From Roseovarius confluentis (GTDB lineage: Bacteria > Pseudomonadota > Alphaproteobacteria > Rhodobacterales > Rhodobacteraceae): a stretch of DNA of 64,000 nucleotides. Location of the stretch: NCBI RefSeq assembly GCF_002917925.1, contig NZ_PPFE01000001.1, positions 744,001 to 808,000 on the forward strand, given 5' to 3'. Position numbers and translations under genes: made by a program. The notes below the pieces were generated by a model, which was given only the letters and a program-made list of their open reading frames with translations, ran no database searches and was not told the origin of the DNA. Shown one piece after another: positions 1 to 8,076 of the stretch (position 1 is the stretch's first letter; every line of letters begins with the position of its first letter).

Positions 1-323
1 CGCCGGATTCGATCCAGTTCAACCTTTTGGACATGAGCGATGCGGAGGTGCGGGCCTTTGCCGACGCCGCCGCGGAGCGTGGTGTGAAGGTGCAGGTCTT
101 CGGCATGTCGGCGGATAATGCGCGGGCCTTCTGGAACTGGCAGTTCCTGCCGGGACCGACGCCGGACCTGCCGCAGACGCGGGCGATGCTGATGCGGGCC
201 TGTGACGTGCGGCTGCCCGCCCGGCTGAGCCGGGACGACCTCGATTTCGTGGCCGAGGCATTGATCGCGGCGGCGGAGGCGGCGGCGCCGCCGATGGAGC
301 CCGAGCGCGTTTACGGAACTTAA
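1..323 (+). CDS. C-terminal end of a DegT/DnrJ/EryC1-type aminotransferase (partial)
   Basis: The open frame runs in from the left edge, so only about the last 107 residues are present and no start can be called. The tail (FWNWQFL, DLPQTRAML, ACDVRLPARL, then a helix ending in poly-Ala) looks like the C-terminal domain of PLP-dependent DegT/DnrJ/EryC1/StrS sugar or amino-acid aminotransferases, where a final pair of helices follows a 'PQ(T)..L....VRLPA.LS.DD' segment. The catalytic lysine region lies outside the window, so the family call is by C-terminal resemblance only. Its TAA stop overlaps by 4 nt the stop of the convergent LysR gene. Confidence 0.5.
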   Translation, partial: PDSIQFNLLDMSDAEVRAFADAAAERGVKVQVFGMSADNARAFWNWQFLPGPTPDLPQTRAMLMRACDVRLPARLSRDDLDFVAEALIAAAEAAAPPMEPERVYGT

Positions 324-1285
324 AGCAGCTCCAGCCGGTCGCCCAGGAACGGATACTCGGCCAGGGCCGGGTTCAGGATCGTGTCGCGCAGGATCGGGCG
401 CAGGGTTTCGGCCAACTGCGCCGGCAGCTCCTGAAGGATATCCTTGCGCGCGGTCAGGCTGATCGTGCGGAAAAGCGGCTCGAACGGAAGCGGCATGACG
501 TCGATCTGTTCGGCAAATCGGCGGGCACGCATGAGCGCCAAGGGGGGCAGGATGGTCCAGCCGGTCCCCTGCCCCACCAGCGCCAGGATGGCGTGGTAGC
601 TGTCGAGCTCGAACCGGTGTGGCAGGCTGAGTTTCTGCCGGGTGAGATGCGCCGAGAGAAGCCGGCCCATGTAATGCCGCTGGGTGTACTGGATGAGCGG
701 CAGGCGCTTGAGTTGGCGCAACACGTCCCCGTCGGGATCGACCCGGCCCCTTGGGGCGGCCACCACGAAGCCTTCGCGCAAGAGCGGGTGAACCTCGGTC
801 CAGTCGTCGCCGGCGTTGAGTTCGGCGGCAACGATCATGTCGAGCGTGCGGCTTTCCAGGAGGTCGTAGAGATAATGGCTGGCGCCGGTTTCCAGCAGGA
901 ACTGGCTGGTCTTGAGCTCGCCCGCGACATGGGTCAGAAGCTGCGGCGTGACGTCGGCCTCGAAATCCTCGATCATGCCGAGACGGAAGCGCGTCAGCAT
1001 CGACATGTCGGACATGGCGAGTTCCGCGCGGGCCTGTGCGGCCTCGTTGAGGATGACCTGGGCGCGGCGTTTGAGGATCTCGCCCGCGGGCGTCAGGCGG
1101 ATCGGCCTTGCGTTTCGTTGCAGGAGCGTGGCGCCCACCGCGCCTTCGAGGTTGGTCAATTGCTGGCTGACTGCAGACGGGCTGGCGCCCAGACGCTTGG
1201 CGGCGGCCGAGATCGAGCGTTCGTCGGCCGCGGCCATGAACACCTCGATCCCCCACAGGGTGATGCGGCCGGGGCTGTCGACCAT
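320..1285 (-). CDS. LysR-family transcriptional regulator
   Basis: The 321-residue protein has the usual LysR length. Residues about 10-70 form the winged helix-turn-helix (FMAAADERSISAAAKRLGASPSAVSQQLTNLE), followed by a linker helix and a periplasmic-binding-like effector domain at about 95-300. The effector is not deducible. It lies downstream of phaR on the same strand, with only 9 nt between the phaR stop and its ATG, so the two may be cotranscribed. Its stop codon overlaps that of the convergent aminotransferase by 4 nt. The spacing suggests a link to storage metabolism, but that is inference from position alone. Confidence 0.9.
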   Translation of the reverse strand: MVDSPGRITLWGIEVFMAAADERSISAAAKRLGASPSAVSQQLTNLEGAVGATLLQRNARPIRLTPAGEILKRRAQVILNEAAQARAELAMSDMSMLTRFRLGMIEDFEADVTPQLLTHVAGELKTSQFLLETGASHYLYDLLESRTLDMIVAAELNAGDDWTEVHPLLREGFVVAAPRGRVDPDGDVLRQLKRLPLIQYTQRHYMGRLLSAHLTRQKLSLPHRFELDSYHAILALVGQGTGWTILPPLALMRARRFAEQIDVMPLPFEPLFRTISLTARKDILQELPAQLAETLRPILRDTILNPALAEYPFLGDRLELL

Positions 1286-1294
1286 GGCCGGGCC

Positions 1295-1873
1295 TTACTT
1301 GCTGAGCTTGGACAGCTTGTCCTGCAAATCGGCCAGCTGCTTCTTGATGTCGTCCAGGCCCTCGTCGCTTTCAGCGCGCTTGGCCGGCTCGCCCTCTTCG
1401 GGAGCCTTGCCGGTCATACCGGGCATACCGCCACCGGTCATGGCCTTGAGGAACGCCTCTTGCTGAGCGCGAATGCTGTCCATCCCGGGCATCTGGTTGA
1501 AGGAGCTGGCGAGCGGGTTCGCCTTGGCCATGTTCTCCATCATCTGCGACTGGCCCTGCTGAAGCATCTCGAAACTGGCAGACAAAAAATCGGGGACCAT
1601 CGAGGTGGCGTGGGTCGTATAGCTGCGCACGAGATCGGTGAGCACGTTGATCGGCAGCACGTTCTCGCCACGGCTTTCGTGTTCCGCGATGATCTGAAGC
1701 AAGTATTGCCGGGTGAGGTCATCGCCCGATTTCAGGTCGATGATCTGCACCTCGCGGCCGTCGCGGATGAACTCGGAAATATCCTCGAGAGTGACGTAGT
1801 CGGACGTCTCGGTGTTGTAGAGACGGCGACTGGCGTACCGTTTGATCAGCAGCGGTTTTTCGTCTTCGGCCAC
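1295..1873 (-). CDS. phaR: Polyhydroxyalkanoate synthesis repressor PhaR
   Basis: This 192-residue protein begins with the PHB/PHA accumulation regulator DNA-binding domain (about residues 8-70, containing IKRYASRRLYNT and YVTLEDI), followed by a PHB_acc repeat region (about 75-115, INVLTDLVRSYTTHATSMVPDFLSASFEMLQ). The tail is Met/Gly-rich and ends in a charged coiled coil (DDIKKQLADLQDKLSKLSK). In known systems PhaR senses PHB granules and represses phaP and its own gene. CTGC-N3-GCAG sites occur upstream of phaP and phaC here, and a degenerate one lies 20 nt upstream of this gene, consistent with autoregulation. It is separated from phaC and phaP by about 8.6 kb. Confidence 0.95.
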   Translation of the reverse strand: MAEDEKPLLIKRYASRRLYNTETSDYVTLEDISEFIRDGREVQIIDLKSGDDLTRQYLLQIIAEHESRGENVLPINVLTDLVRSYTTHATSMVPDFLSASFEMLQQGQSQMMENMAKANPLASSFNQMPGMDSIRAQQEAFLKAMTGGGMPGMTGKAPEEGEPAKRAESDEGLDDIKKQLADLQDKLSKLSK

Positions 1874-1893
1874 GTGTGTCCTCCCCGGAATGC

Positions 1894-1909
1894 GTGCACT
1901 GCAGCAAAG
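1894..1909. promoter_or_regulatory. Degenerate PhaR-type operator upstream of phaR
   Basis: Read on the + strand the site is GTGC-ACT-GCAGCAAAG, i.e. one perfect GCAG(CAAAG) half and one imperfect half (GTGC for CTGC) with the 3-nt spacing seen at the phaP site. It lies 20 nt upstream of the phaR ATG. Autoregulation of phaR is established in related bacteria; use of this particular site is inferred. Confidence 0.45.
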
Positions 1910-2099
1910 CCTATGCCAGCGCAGAACAAAAAGAAAGGGCGTGTGGTTGTGCGGCGCATGGCCGGAACGCGATGGGACGAGGACGCGACCTTTACGCCAT
2001 GCGCACCGGAGATCGGCGGGATCGCGTCCCGTCCTCGGGATGCGGCAGGGCGCCCGTCAGCCGCTCATCCTTGCTGGACTCGCGCGGACGCCCCGGCCT

Positions 2100-2879
2100 T
2101 TATTGGCTGGCTTCGTACTCGGCCTTGCGCTGCGCCTCTTCTTCGACATAGGCATAGACGCTTTCCGGATCGACAGGTTTCGGGACCATTTCGCCGCCCC
2201 GGTTGGCCGTCTCGACGCCTTCCGCCGCGACGGATTCCTCGTAGCTGCGGACCACGACCGGAGCGCCGACCGACACGCGGTCGTGCAGGTCGATGACGTC
2301 CTGGTTGAAGAGACGGATGCATCCGGCGCTGCCCTGGTTGCCGATCGTGGCCGGGTCATTGGTTCCGTGGATGCGGTAATAGGTGTCGCGGCCGCCCCGG
2401 TAGAGGTAAAGCGCGCGGGCACCCAGCGGGCTTGCCTTGCCGCCCGGAATGCCCTTGGCGAATGGGGCGTAGGCCTCGGGGTCGGACCGGATCATGTTGG
2501 CCGTGGGCGTCCAGCCCGGCCACTCTGCCTTGCGCCCGATCGTGGCTCTGCCGCTGAAACCGCGCCCTTCACGGCCAACGGCGACGGGGTAGCGAATGGC
2601 GCTTTCGGGGCCTTGGACGTAATAGAGGAACTTGGCATAGGGGTCGACGACAATGGTGCCGGGCGCCTCGTCGCCGGTATATGTCACCGAGGTGCGACGG
2701 TTCGGTTCGCGCAGGTATTGCGGCTCGATGGCGTCGATGGTGATGTGCCCCTCCTGCATCTGGCTGTACTCGGGGTAAGTTGCCCCGCCGGGCATGTCCG
2801 AGGACATCGGTCCTGCGCAGGCAGCGACGAGAAGGCTGCATGTGAGAAGAAAGAAGTATCTTACCGCGGCAAAGGGCAT
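2100..2879 (-). CDS. L,D-transpeptidase (YkuD) lipoprotein
   Basis: The 259-residue precursor has a hydrophobic N-terminus ending in the lipobox LVAAC, with the lipidated cysteine at about residue 21. A YkuD domain spans about residues 75-210, with the catalytic signature HGTND...IGNQGSAGCIRL (histidine near 169, nucleophilic cysteine near 187). Such enzymes form 3-3 cross-links in peptidoglycan or attach proteins to it in the periplasm. The C-terminal 45 residues are charged and lack a recognisable domain. The gene stands alone, tail-to-head with phaR about 190 nt away. An LdtR-like MarR regulator, a family that can control such enzymes, is encoded at 27.2 kb. Confidence 0.93.
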   Translation of the reverse strand: MPFAAVRYFFLLTCSLLVAACAGPMSSDMPGGATYPEYSQMQEGHITIDAIEPQYLREPNRRTSVTYTGDEAPGTIVVDPYAKFLYYVQGPESAIRYPVAVGREGRGFSGRATIGRKAEWPGWTPTANMIRSDPEAYAPFAKGIPGGKASPLGARALYLYRGGRDTYYRIHGTNDPATIGNQGSAGCIRLFNQDVIDLHDRVSVGAPVVVRSYEESVAAEGVETANRGGEMVPKPVDPESVYAYVEEEAQRKAEYEASQ

Positions 2880-3643
2880 GTGTCAGTCCGATGAGTCGTT
2901 GAGGTTCAGCGCCACCTTATGGGACTGTCACCTGATGGCAATCAATTGGTCCCGTATTGTGCTTACGCGGTCACAAATGCATGTCCGCGATCAGCAGATA
3001 GCGGCCATTTGAACGAGTTCCGGCGAAAGTCGGCCTGGAGCCCAGTTTGACCGGTGCCGCAGTAACGTCGAAGGTCAGCGATGCAAGAACGGTCTGGTGA
3101 CCGGGTCATGAAACCTGAGACCCAATGGCGTCGGGCAGTCAGGTGAATTCAAATATGGTATCAGTCTTCCCCGGACGATCTTACCCGATGCAAATGCCAC
3201 CAACGATCGTTAGAGGCGGCACCGACTACTCTTTTGCATCCTCTGGCGAACGAATCAGATTCAACCTTAGCCAGACTGTTTCTCAGTAATTTCAGTTGGA
3301 TGAGCGCCATAAATTCTCATGGGCGTATTTGAGACCAATTAAAAAGTGTGTTCAGTTTGTTGTTTCGTATGGCAGATATGATTGGCTCCACTCCTGAAAC
3401 GGACCGCTTCCACAGCCAGCATTGATCCCCTTAATGCTTGGATGCACCCTAGAATTGTGCAATACCATCTTCAGGCCACCTATTGGCGATCTTTGGGAAT
3501 AACCAAGTTCAAGATCCTTCGACAAGCGGAGTTCAGGTCACCAAAGCATCAATCTACCGAAGGAAATTTCAGTTTTTACCAGTTCTTTGGACAGTTGGAG
3601 TTCTGCACCGCCCGCGACCTTCTGGCAATCTGGAATAGGGGTA
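2880..3643. other. Gene-poor, AT-richer intergenic stretch
   Basis: About 760 nt separate the L,D-transpeptidase start from the Hint-domain gene. The base composition is visibly lower in GC than the flanks. Frames open on the + strand here (for example from about 3382) have no domain-like sequence, poor codon use and no good ribosome site, so I call no gene. There is no terminal inverted repeat or transposase remnant. It probably holds the promoters for the L,D-transpeptidase and the Hint gene, and may mark a small acquired segment. Confidence 0.5.
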
Positions 3644-4153
3644 ATGATGGATCGGATAAGAAAGAAGGGAGGCTATGCCACCGGAACGCGGGTTCTTTGT
3701 GCCGATGGCCCAATACCGGCCGAGTTCATCGAAATCGGTGATCGTGTCATAACGCGAGATGCAGGAATTGCACGCGTGACGAACATCTCCCGGCGCACCC
3801 TTCGAACAAATTTCATCAGGTTCAAGCCATATGCCCTGAATGAAACGGGGCCCACTTCGGATCTCGTTCTCCCTCAAGACCAGACGGTCCTGGTCCGAAA
3901 CTGGAGGGCGAGAGAAGCCTTCGGGGTAGACTGCGCATTGGTCGAAGCGGCTCTGCTCGTGGACAATCTCTTCATCGAGAAGACGGAACCTCGGGAAGAG
4001 GTGCTGTTTCAAATCTCGTTCGCGTCTCCGCATATCCTTTATCTTGAGGGAATTGAGGTCGGATCGGCGGATGCAACGCCGGCACGCGGCACGCGAACTC
4101 ATGCGGAAAAAATCTCGAAGTCACTCAGCAGCATTCTTCTTTCGGGTCGGTGA
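3644..4153 (+). CDS. Stand-alone Hint (hedgehog/intein, Hint_2-type) domain protein
   Basis: The protein of about 169 residues starts at one of two adjacent ATGs (3644 or 3647) preceded by ATAGGGGT. Residues about 9-140 match the Hint_2 layout of marine alphaproteobacteria: a leading GTRVLCADGPIPAEFIEIGDRVITRDAG block, a strand with RVTNISRRTL, then a segment including DLVLPQDQTVLVRN and, further on, HILYLEGIEV. Such domains usually sit at the end of large secreted calcium-binding proteins and are thought to self-process. Here no partner domain is fused, and the canonical first Cys of a splicing Hint is a Gly-Thr in 'YATGTRV'. Codon use is more AT-rich than the neighbours. Function is unassigned. 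Confidence 0.75.
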   Translation: MMDRIRKKGGYATGTRVLCADGPIPAEFIEIGDRVITRDAGIARVTNISRRTLRTNFIRFKPYALNETGPTSDLVLPQDQTVLVRNWRAREAFGVDCALVEAALLVDNLFIEKTEPREEVLFQISFASPHILYLEGIEVGSADATPARGTRTHAEKISKSLSSILLSGR

Positions 4154-4454
4154 AACCGGCAATCGGCGCGTTCCGGGCAACCAGGGAACGACGACTTTCG
4201 AGAATGGAGACGACTTCGCGGTCTGCTTTGCATGAGGTGTTTTGGCGAATTATCGCACGCCTCGCCCCTGCCTTTCCTTGATCCCCTGACGAACTGCCTA
4301 TTCTTACGGCAGACTTCGGCGCGATGCGTAAAACCTTGGCGTCCGCTCTGGACTTTTCGGGCCGCGCAATCTTCTATTGGCCGGCACCCGGGTTCTTTTT
4401 ATCATTTGGTCAAACATTCTGGGCACGCCACGTTCCAACAGGGGGATAAGTTCC
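4154..4454. other. Intergenic region upstream of the BMP-type transporter operon
   Basis: This 301-nt stretch should contain the promoter of the importer operon. Near its end an AT-rich segment (4397-4422, TTTTTATCATTTGGTCAAAC) precedes the binding-protein gene. The palindromic-looking TTTGGTCAAA could be an operator, but no second copy is seen and no regulator gene is adjacent. No convincing coding sequence lies here. Confidence 0.4.
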
Positions 4455-5486
4455 ATGACGCAACACAGAAAAACCAGCCCGACCGGCCTTTCCCGCCGGA
4501 CGTTCCTGAGCACCACAGCCGGCACCGCGCTGCTTGTGGCAGCCGGCGCGCCGGGGGCGCTGAAGGCGGACGAGCCGCTGAAGGTCGCGGGCATCTACAC
4601 CGTGCCGGTCGAGCAGCAATGGGTCAGCCGCATCCACAAGGCCGCCGGCACCGCGCAGGAGCGGGGCGATATCGACTATGTCTTTTCCGAGAACGTGTCG
4701 AACACCGATTACGCCCGCGTCATGCGCGAATATGCCGAGCAGGGCTATGAGCTGATCATCGGCGAGGTCTTTGCCGTCGAGCAAGAGGCGCGCGAAGTGG
4801 CGGCGGAATATCCCGATATCGCCTTCCTGATGGGCTCGAGCTTCAAGCAGGACGAGGCGCTGCCGAATTTCGCGGTCTTTGACAACTACATCCAGGACGC
4901 GTCCTACCTGACGGGGATCATCGCGGGGGCAATGACCGAGACCGGCAATATCGGCATGGTCGGCGGCTTCCCGATTCCGGAGGTCAATCGCCTGATGCAT
5001 GCCTTCATGGCGGGCGCGCGCGAGATGAACCCCGACATCACCTTCCAGGTCAGCTTTATCGGCAGCTGGTTCGATCCGCCCAAGGCCAAGGAGACGGCCT
5101 TCGCCATGATCGAGAACGGGGCGGACATGCTCTATGCGGAGCGGTTCGGCGTGTCGGACGCGGCAAAGGAAAAGGGTGTTTTGGCCATCGGCAACGTGAT
5201 CGACACGCAAGCCGAATATCCCGAAACGGTCGTGGCCTCGGCCATCTGGCACTTCGAGCCGACGCTGGACAAGGCGATTGCCGAGGTGAAGGCCGGCACG
5301 TTCACTGCTGCCGATTACGGCGTCTATTCGTTCATGAAGGAGGGCGGCTCGTCACTGGCGCCCTTGGGCACGTTCGAAGGCAAGGTGCCGCAGGAGGCGC
5401 TGGACCTTGTCGAGCAGCGCAAGCAGGAGATCATGTCCGGCGAGTACACGGTCGAGATCAACGACGAAGAACCCAAGTCGTCCTGA
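4455..5486 (+). CDS. BMP-family (nucleoside/nucleobase-type) ABC transporter substrate-binding protein
   Basis: The start at 4455 gives a 343-residue precursor with a twin-arginine signal (LSRRTFLSTT) and Ala-rich cleavage region near residue 40. The mature part resembles the Bmp/Med lipoprotein family of basic-membrane-protein-type binding proteins, with ADEPLKVAGIYTVPVEQQWVS at its head and the core GNIGMVGGFPIPEVNR and GADMLYAERFGV. Family members bind purine nucleosides or related compounds in the periplasm. An upstream in-frame extension to 4377 lacks a ribosome site and would hide the Tat signal, so I prefer 4455 (AGGGGGATAAG upstream). It heads an operon with an ATPase, two permeases and a cytosine-deaminase-like enzyme. 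Confidence 0.9.
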   Translation: MTQHRKTSPTGLSRRTFLSTTAGTALLVAAGAPGALKADEPLKVAGIYTVPVEQQWVSRIHKAAGTAQERGDIDYVFSENVSNTDYARVMREYAEQGYELIIGEVFAVEQEAREVAAEYPDIAFLMGSSFKQDEALPNFAVFDNYIQDASYLTGIIAGAMTETGNIGMVGGFPIPEVNRLMHAFMAGAREMNPDITFQVSFIGSWFDPPKAKETAFAMIENGADMLYAERFGVSDAAKEKGVLAIGNVIDTQAEYPETVVASAIWHFEPTLDKAIAEVKAGTFTAADYGVYSFMKEGGSSLAPLGTFEGKVPQEALDLVEQRKQEIMSGEYTVEINDEEPKSS

Positions 5487-7034
5487 ATGGCAGGCGACGG
5501 CGCGGCGCAGGTGGTCCTGCGCCTCGATTCCATTACCAAGCGGTTCGGCAAGCTGGTCGCGAATGACGCGGTCAGCCTGTCGCTGCGCGAGGGCGAGGTG
5601 ATCGCCCTGCTGGGCGAGAACGGCGCGGGCAAGACCACGCTGCTGAACATCCTGTTCGGCCAGTACACGGCGGACGAGGGCAATGTGGAGGTTTTTGGCC
5701 AAGCCCTGCCGCCCGGCAACCCGCGTGCGGCGCTCGATGCCGGGGTGGGCATGGTGCACCAGCATTTCACGCTGGCCGACAACATGACCGTGCTGGAGAA
5801 TGTCATTCTCGGCACCCAGCCGCTTTTGTCGCCGCGCCTCGACCGTGGGGCGGCGCGCACAAAGCTGGAAAAGCTGGCGCAGGATTTCGGGCTTCAGGTC
5901 CATCCCGATGCCAAGGTGGGCAGCCTGACGGTGGGCGAGCGCCAGCGGGTCGAGATCCTGAAGGCGCTGTACCGGGATGCGCGCATCCTGATCCTGGACG
6001 AGCCGACCGCCGTCCTGACCCCGCAGGAGACCGAGGACCTTTTCGCCACCCTGCGCAAGGCGATCAAGCTGGGCCTGTCGGTGGTGTTCATTTCCCACAA
6101 GCTGCACGAGGTGATGGCGATATCGGATCGCGTGCTGATCCTGCGGCATGGGCGGCTGGTGGCCGAACGGCCGATTGCCGAGGTCGACAAGGAAACGCTG
6201 GCTTCGCTGATGGTGGGGGCGGACGTGTCGGCACCCAAGGTCGCGCCGGGGCGGCCCGGTGACGTGCTGATGCGGCTGGATGCGGTCACGACGCCCGCAC
6301 GCGGCAATGCGCCGGGGCTGGCGGATGTGTCGCTGGCGCTGCATGCGGGGCAGATCGTTGGGCTGGCGGGCGTCTCTGGCAACGGCCAGGGGGCTTTGGC
6401 GGACCTGATCGGCGGGCTGATCGCGCCAGCCGAGGGACGGATGGAGCTGGACAGCGCGCGGCTGGACACATGGTCGCCGCGCGCGGCGGTACAATCGGGC
6501 ATCGCCCGCATCCCCGAGGACCGGCACAAGACCGGCACCATCGCCGAGTTCGACCTGACCGAGAACGCGATCCTGGAAACCTATGCCCAGCCGCCCTATA
6601 GCCGGTCGGGCCTGATGAACTGGGGCCGGGCCGAGGCCTTTACCCGCGAGATCATCGAGACCTATGACGTGCGCTGCCCCGGGCCGGGCACGCGCATCCG
6701 GCTGCTCTCGGGCGGGAACATGCAAAAACTGATCCTTGGCCGTGTGCTGGAGGCCGGACCGCGCATCATTCTTGCCAACCAGCCGGTGCGGGGGCTGGAC
6801 ATCGGCGCGGTCAATTACGTGCATGGGCAACTTTTGGCGGCGCGGGACAGGGGCGCGGCCGTGCTGCTGATCTCGGAGGATCTCGACGAGATCATGGCCC
6901 TGTCGGACGTGATCCACGTGATTTCCGAAGGCCGCCTGTCACCGGGATTCGCGCGCGGGTCGGTGACGCCCGCCGAGCTGGGCGTCTGGATGGCCGGCCA
7001 GGGGTTTGAAAAGGAAGCCGCCCATGCGTCTTGA
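5487..7034 (+). CDS. ABC transporter ATP-binding protein, duplicated ATPase domains (BMP-type importer)
   Basis: The 515-residue protein carries two ABC domains. The first (about 12-245) has Walker A GENGAGKTT, an LTVGERQRVE signature and Walker B ILILDEPTAV. The second (about 260-500) has GVSGNGQGAL in place of a standard Walker A and LLSGGNMQKL followed by IILANQPVRGLD, the pattern of the sugar/nucleoside subfamily in which the second site is degenerate. The ATG follows directly on the TGA of the binding-protein gene, and its 3' end overlaps the next permease gene by 11 nt, so translation is coupled. It would power uptake through the two permeases downstream. Confidence 0.95.
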   Translation: MAGDGAAQVVLRLDSITKRFGKLVANDAVSLSLREGEVIALLGENGAGKTTLLNILFGQYTADEGNVEVFGQALPPGNPRAALDAGVGMVHQHFTLADNMTVLENVILGTQPLLSPRLDRGAARTKLEKLAQDFGLQVHPDAKVGSLTVGERQRVEILKALYRDARILILDEPTAVLTPQETEDLFATLRKAIKLGLSVVFISHKLHEVMAISDRVLILRHGRLVAERPIAEVDKETLASLMVGADVSAPKVAPGRPGDVLMRLDAVTTPARGNAPGLADVSLALHAGQIVGLAGVSGNGQGALADLIGGLIAPAEGRMELDSARLDTWSPRAAVQSGIARIPEDRHKTGTIAEFDLTENAILETYAQPPYSRSGLMNWGRAEAFTREIIETYDVRCPGPGTRIRLLSGGNMQKLILGRVLEAGPRIILANQPVRGLDIGAVNYVHGQLLAARDRGAAVLLISEDLDEIMALSDVIHVISEGRLSPGFARGSVTPAELGVWMAGQGFEKEAAHAS

Positions 7035-8073
7035 ACCGGTCGCGAACCCGTCGCTTTGGCGCACGACCATGCCGCCCGCGATTGCCATCGGTTCGACCGT
7101 GGTGATCGCCTCATTGCTGGCGATGGCGGCAGGGGCCAACCCGTTCTCGGTGCTCGGCCTGATCCTCAAGGGCGCGTTCGGGTCGAAATTCGCCCTGCTG
7201 GAGACGCTGAACCGGGCGACGCCGCTGATCTTCACCGGCCTTGCTGTGGCGGTCGCCTTTCGAGCACGCCTGTGGAACATCGGGGCCGAGGCGCAGCTGT
7301 ATGCAGGCGCGTTGATGACCGTGGTTCTGGGCACCGGGATGCTGCAATGGGGGGCGCTTGCCCTGCTGCCCGCGCTGGCGCTCGCCTCGATGCTGGCCGG
7401 GGCCCTGGTGCTGCTGGTGCCGGCGCTGCTGAAGGTGCGGTTCGGCGTCGACGAGGTGGTGACGACGTTGCTGTTCAATTTCATCTTCCTGCTGTTCATC
7501 TCGATGCTGCTGGAAGGCCCGCTGAAGGACCCGATGGGCATGGGCTGGCCCAAGTCCGAGCGTCTGGTGGCCGAGGCGCGGCTGCCGCGTATCGTCGAGG
7601 GGCTGCGCCTGCACTGGGGGTTTGCGCTGGCGCTGATCGCGGCGGTGGTCGTCTGGGTGATCGAACGGCGCACGACGCTGGGCTACGAGATGCGCGCCGT
7701 GGGCCTGAACCGCGAGGCGGCGGGGTTTGCCGGCATCCCGGTGAACCGGGTGCTGATCAAGACGGCGCTTCTGTCGGGCGGGCTGGCGGCGCTTGCAGGG
7801 TTTTCCGAGGTCGCGGGGCTGAAGGGCAACCTGACGCTCGATCTTAGCCCGGGCTATGGCTACACCGGGATCATCGTTGCCATGCTGGCCCTGCTGAACC
7901 CGCTGGCGGTGGTGGCGGCGGCGCTGTTCGTGGCGGGCATTTTCGTCGGCGCGGACAGCATGAGCCGCGCGGTCGAGGTGCCCAGTTACCTTGCGGATAT
8001 CATGCTGGCCACGGCGCTGCTGCTGATGGTGCTGGCGATCCTGCTGACCCGGTTCCGCGTGGTGAGGGAGTAG
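7024..8073 (+). CDS. ABC transporter permease (BMP-type importer, subunit 1)
   Basis: The 349-residue protein is strongly hydrophobic with about eight to ten membrane segments and the BPD_transp_2-type motif region (NRATPLIFTGLAVAVAFRARLWNIGAEAQL) of branched-chain/sugar/nucleoside permeases. Start at 7024 is supported by AAGGAAG seven bases upstream and overlaps the ATPase 3' end by 11 nt. A conserved cytoplasmic loop with GLNREAAGFAGIPVNRVL probably contacts the ATPase. It pairs with the second permease 3 nt downstream to form the membrane channel. Confidence 0.94.
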   Translation: MRLEPVANPSLWRTTMPPAIAIGSTVVIASLLAMAAGANPFSVLGLILKGAFGSKFALLETLNRATPLIFTGLAVAVAFRARLWNIGAEAQLYAGALMTVVLGTGMLQWGALALLPALALASMLAGALVLLVPALLKVRFGVDEVVTTLLFNFIFLLFISMLLEGPLKDPMGMGWPKSERLVAEARLPRIVEGLRLHWGFALALIAAVVVWVIERRTTLGYEMRAVGLNREAAGFAGIPVNRVLIKTALLSGGLAALAGFSEVAGLKGNLTLDLSPGYGYTGIIVAMLALLNPLAVVAAALFVAGIFVGADSMSRAVEVPSYLADIMLATALLLMVLAILLTRFRVVRE

Positions 8074-8076
8074 GCC

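Noticed and set aside
593..2296. Long + strand open frame (about 567 codons) spanning the LysR and phaR genes
   Set aside because: It is antisense to two well-supported genes (LysR and PhaR families), contains no recognisable domain and is a typical GC-rich mirror frame.
3382..3741. Open frame of 119 codons in the AT-richer spacer
   Set aside because: No ribosome site, no domain, and it overlaps the Hint gene in another frame.
4397..4422. TTTGGTCAAA near the importer promoter as a regulator binding site
   Set aside because: Only one short near-palindromic match, with no repeat partner and no adjacent regulator gene; mentioned but not claimed.
2880..4454. Prophage or integrative element hypothesis for the AT-richer stretch
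   Set aside because: No integrase, att-like repeat, tRNA or phage gene is present; only a single Hint gene and base composition argue for transfer.
5352..6917. Long - strand open frame within the ABC ATPase gene
   Set aside because: The + strand has intact ATPase motifs; the - frame is low-complexity Arg/His/Gln-rich mirror translation.
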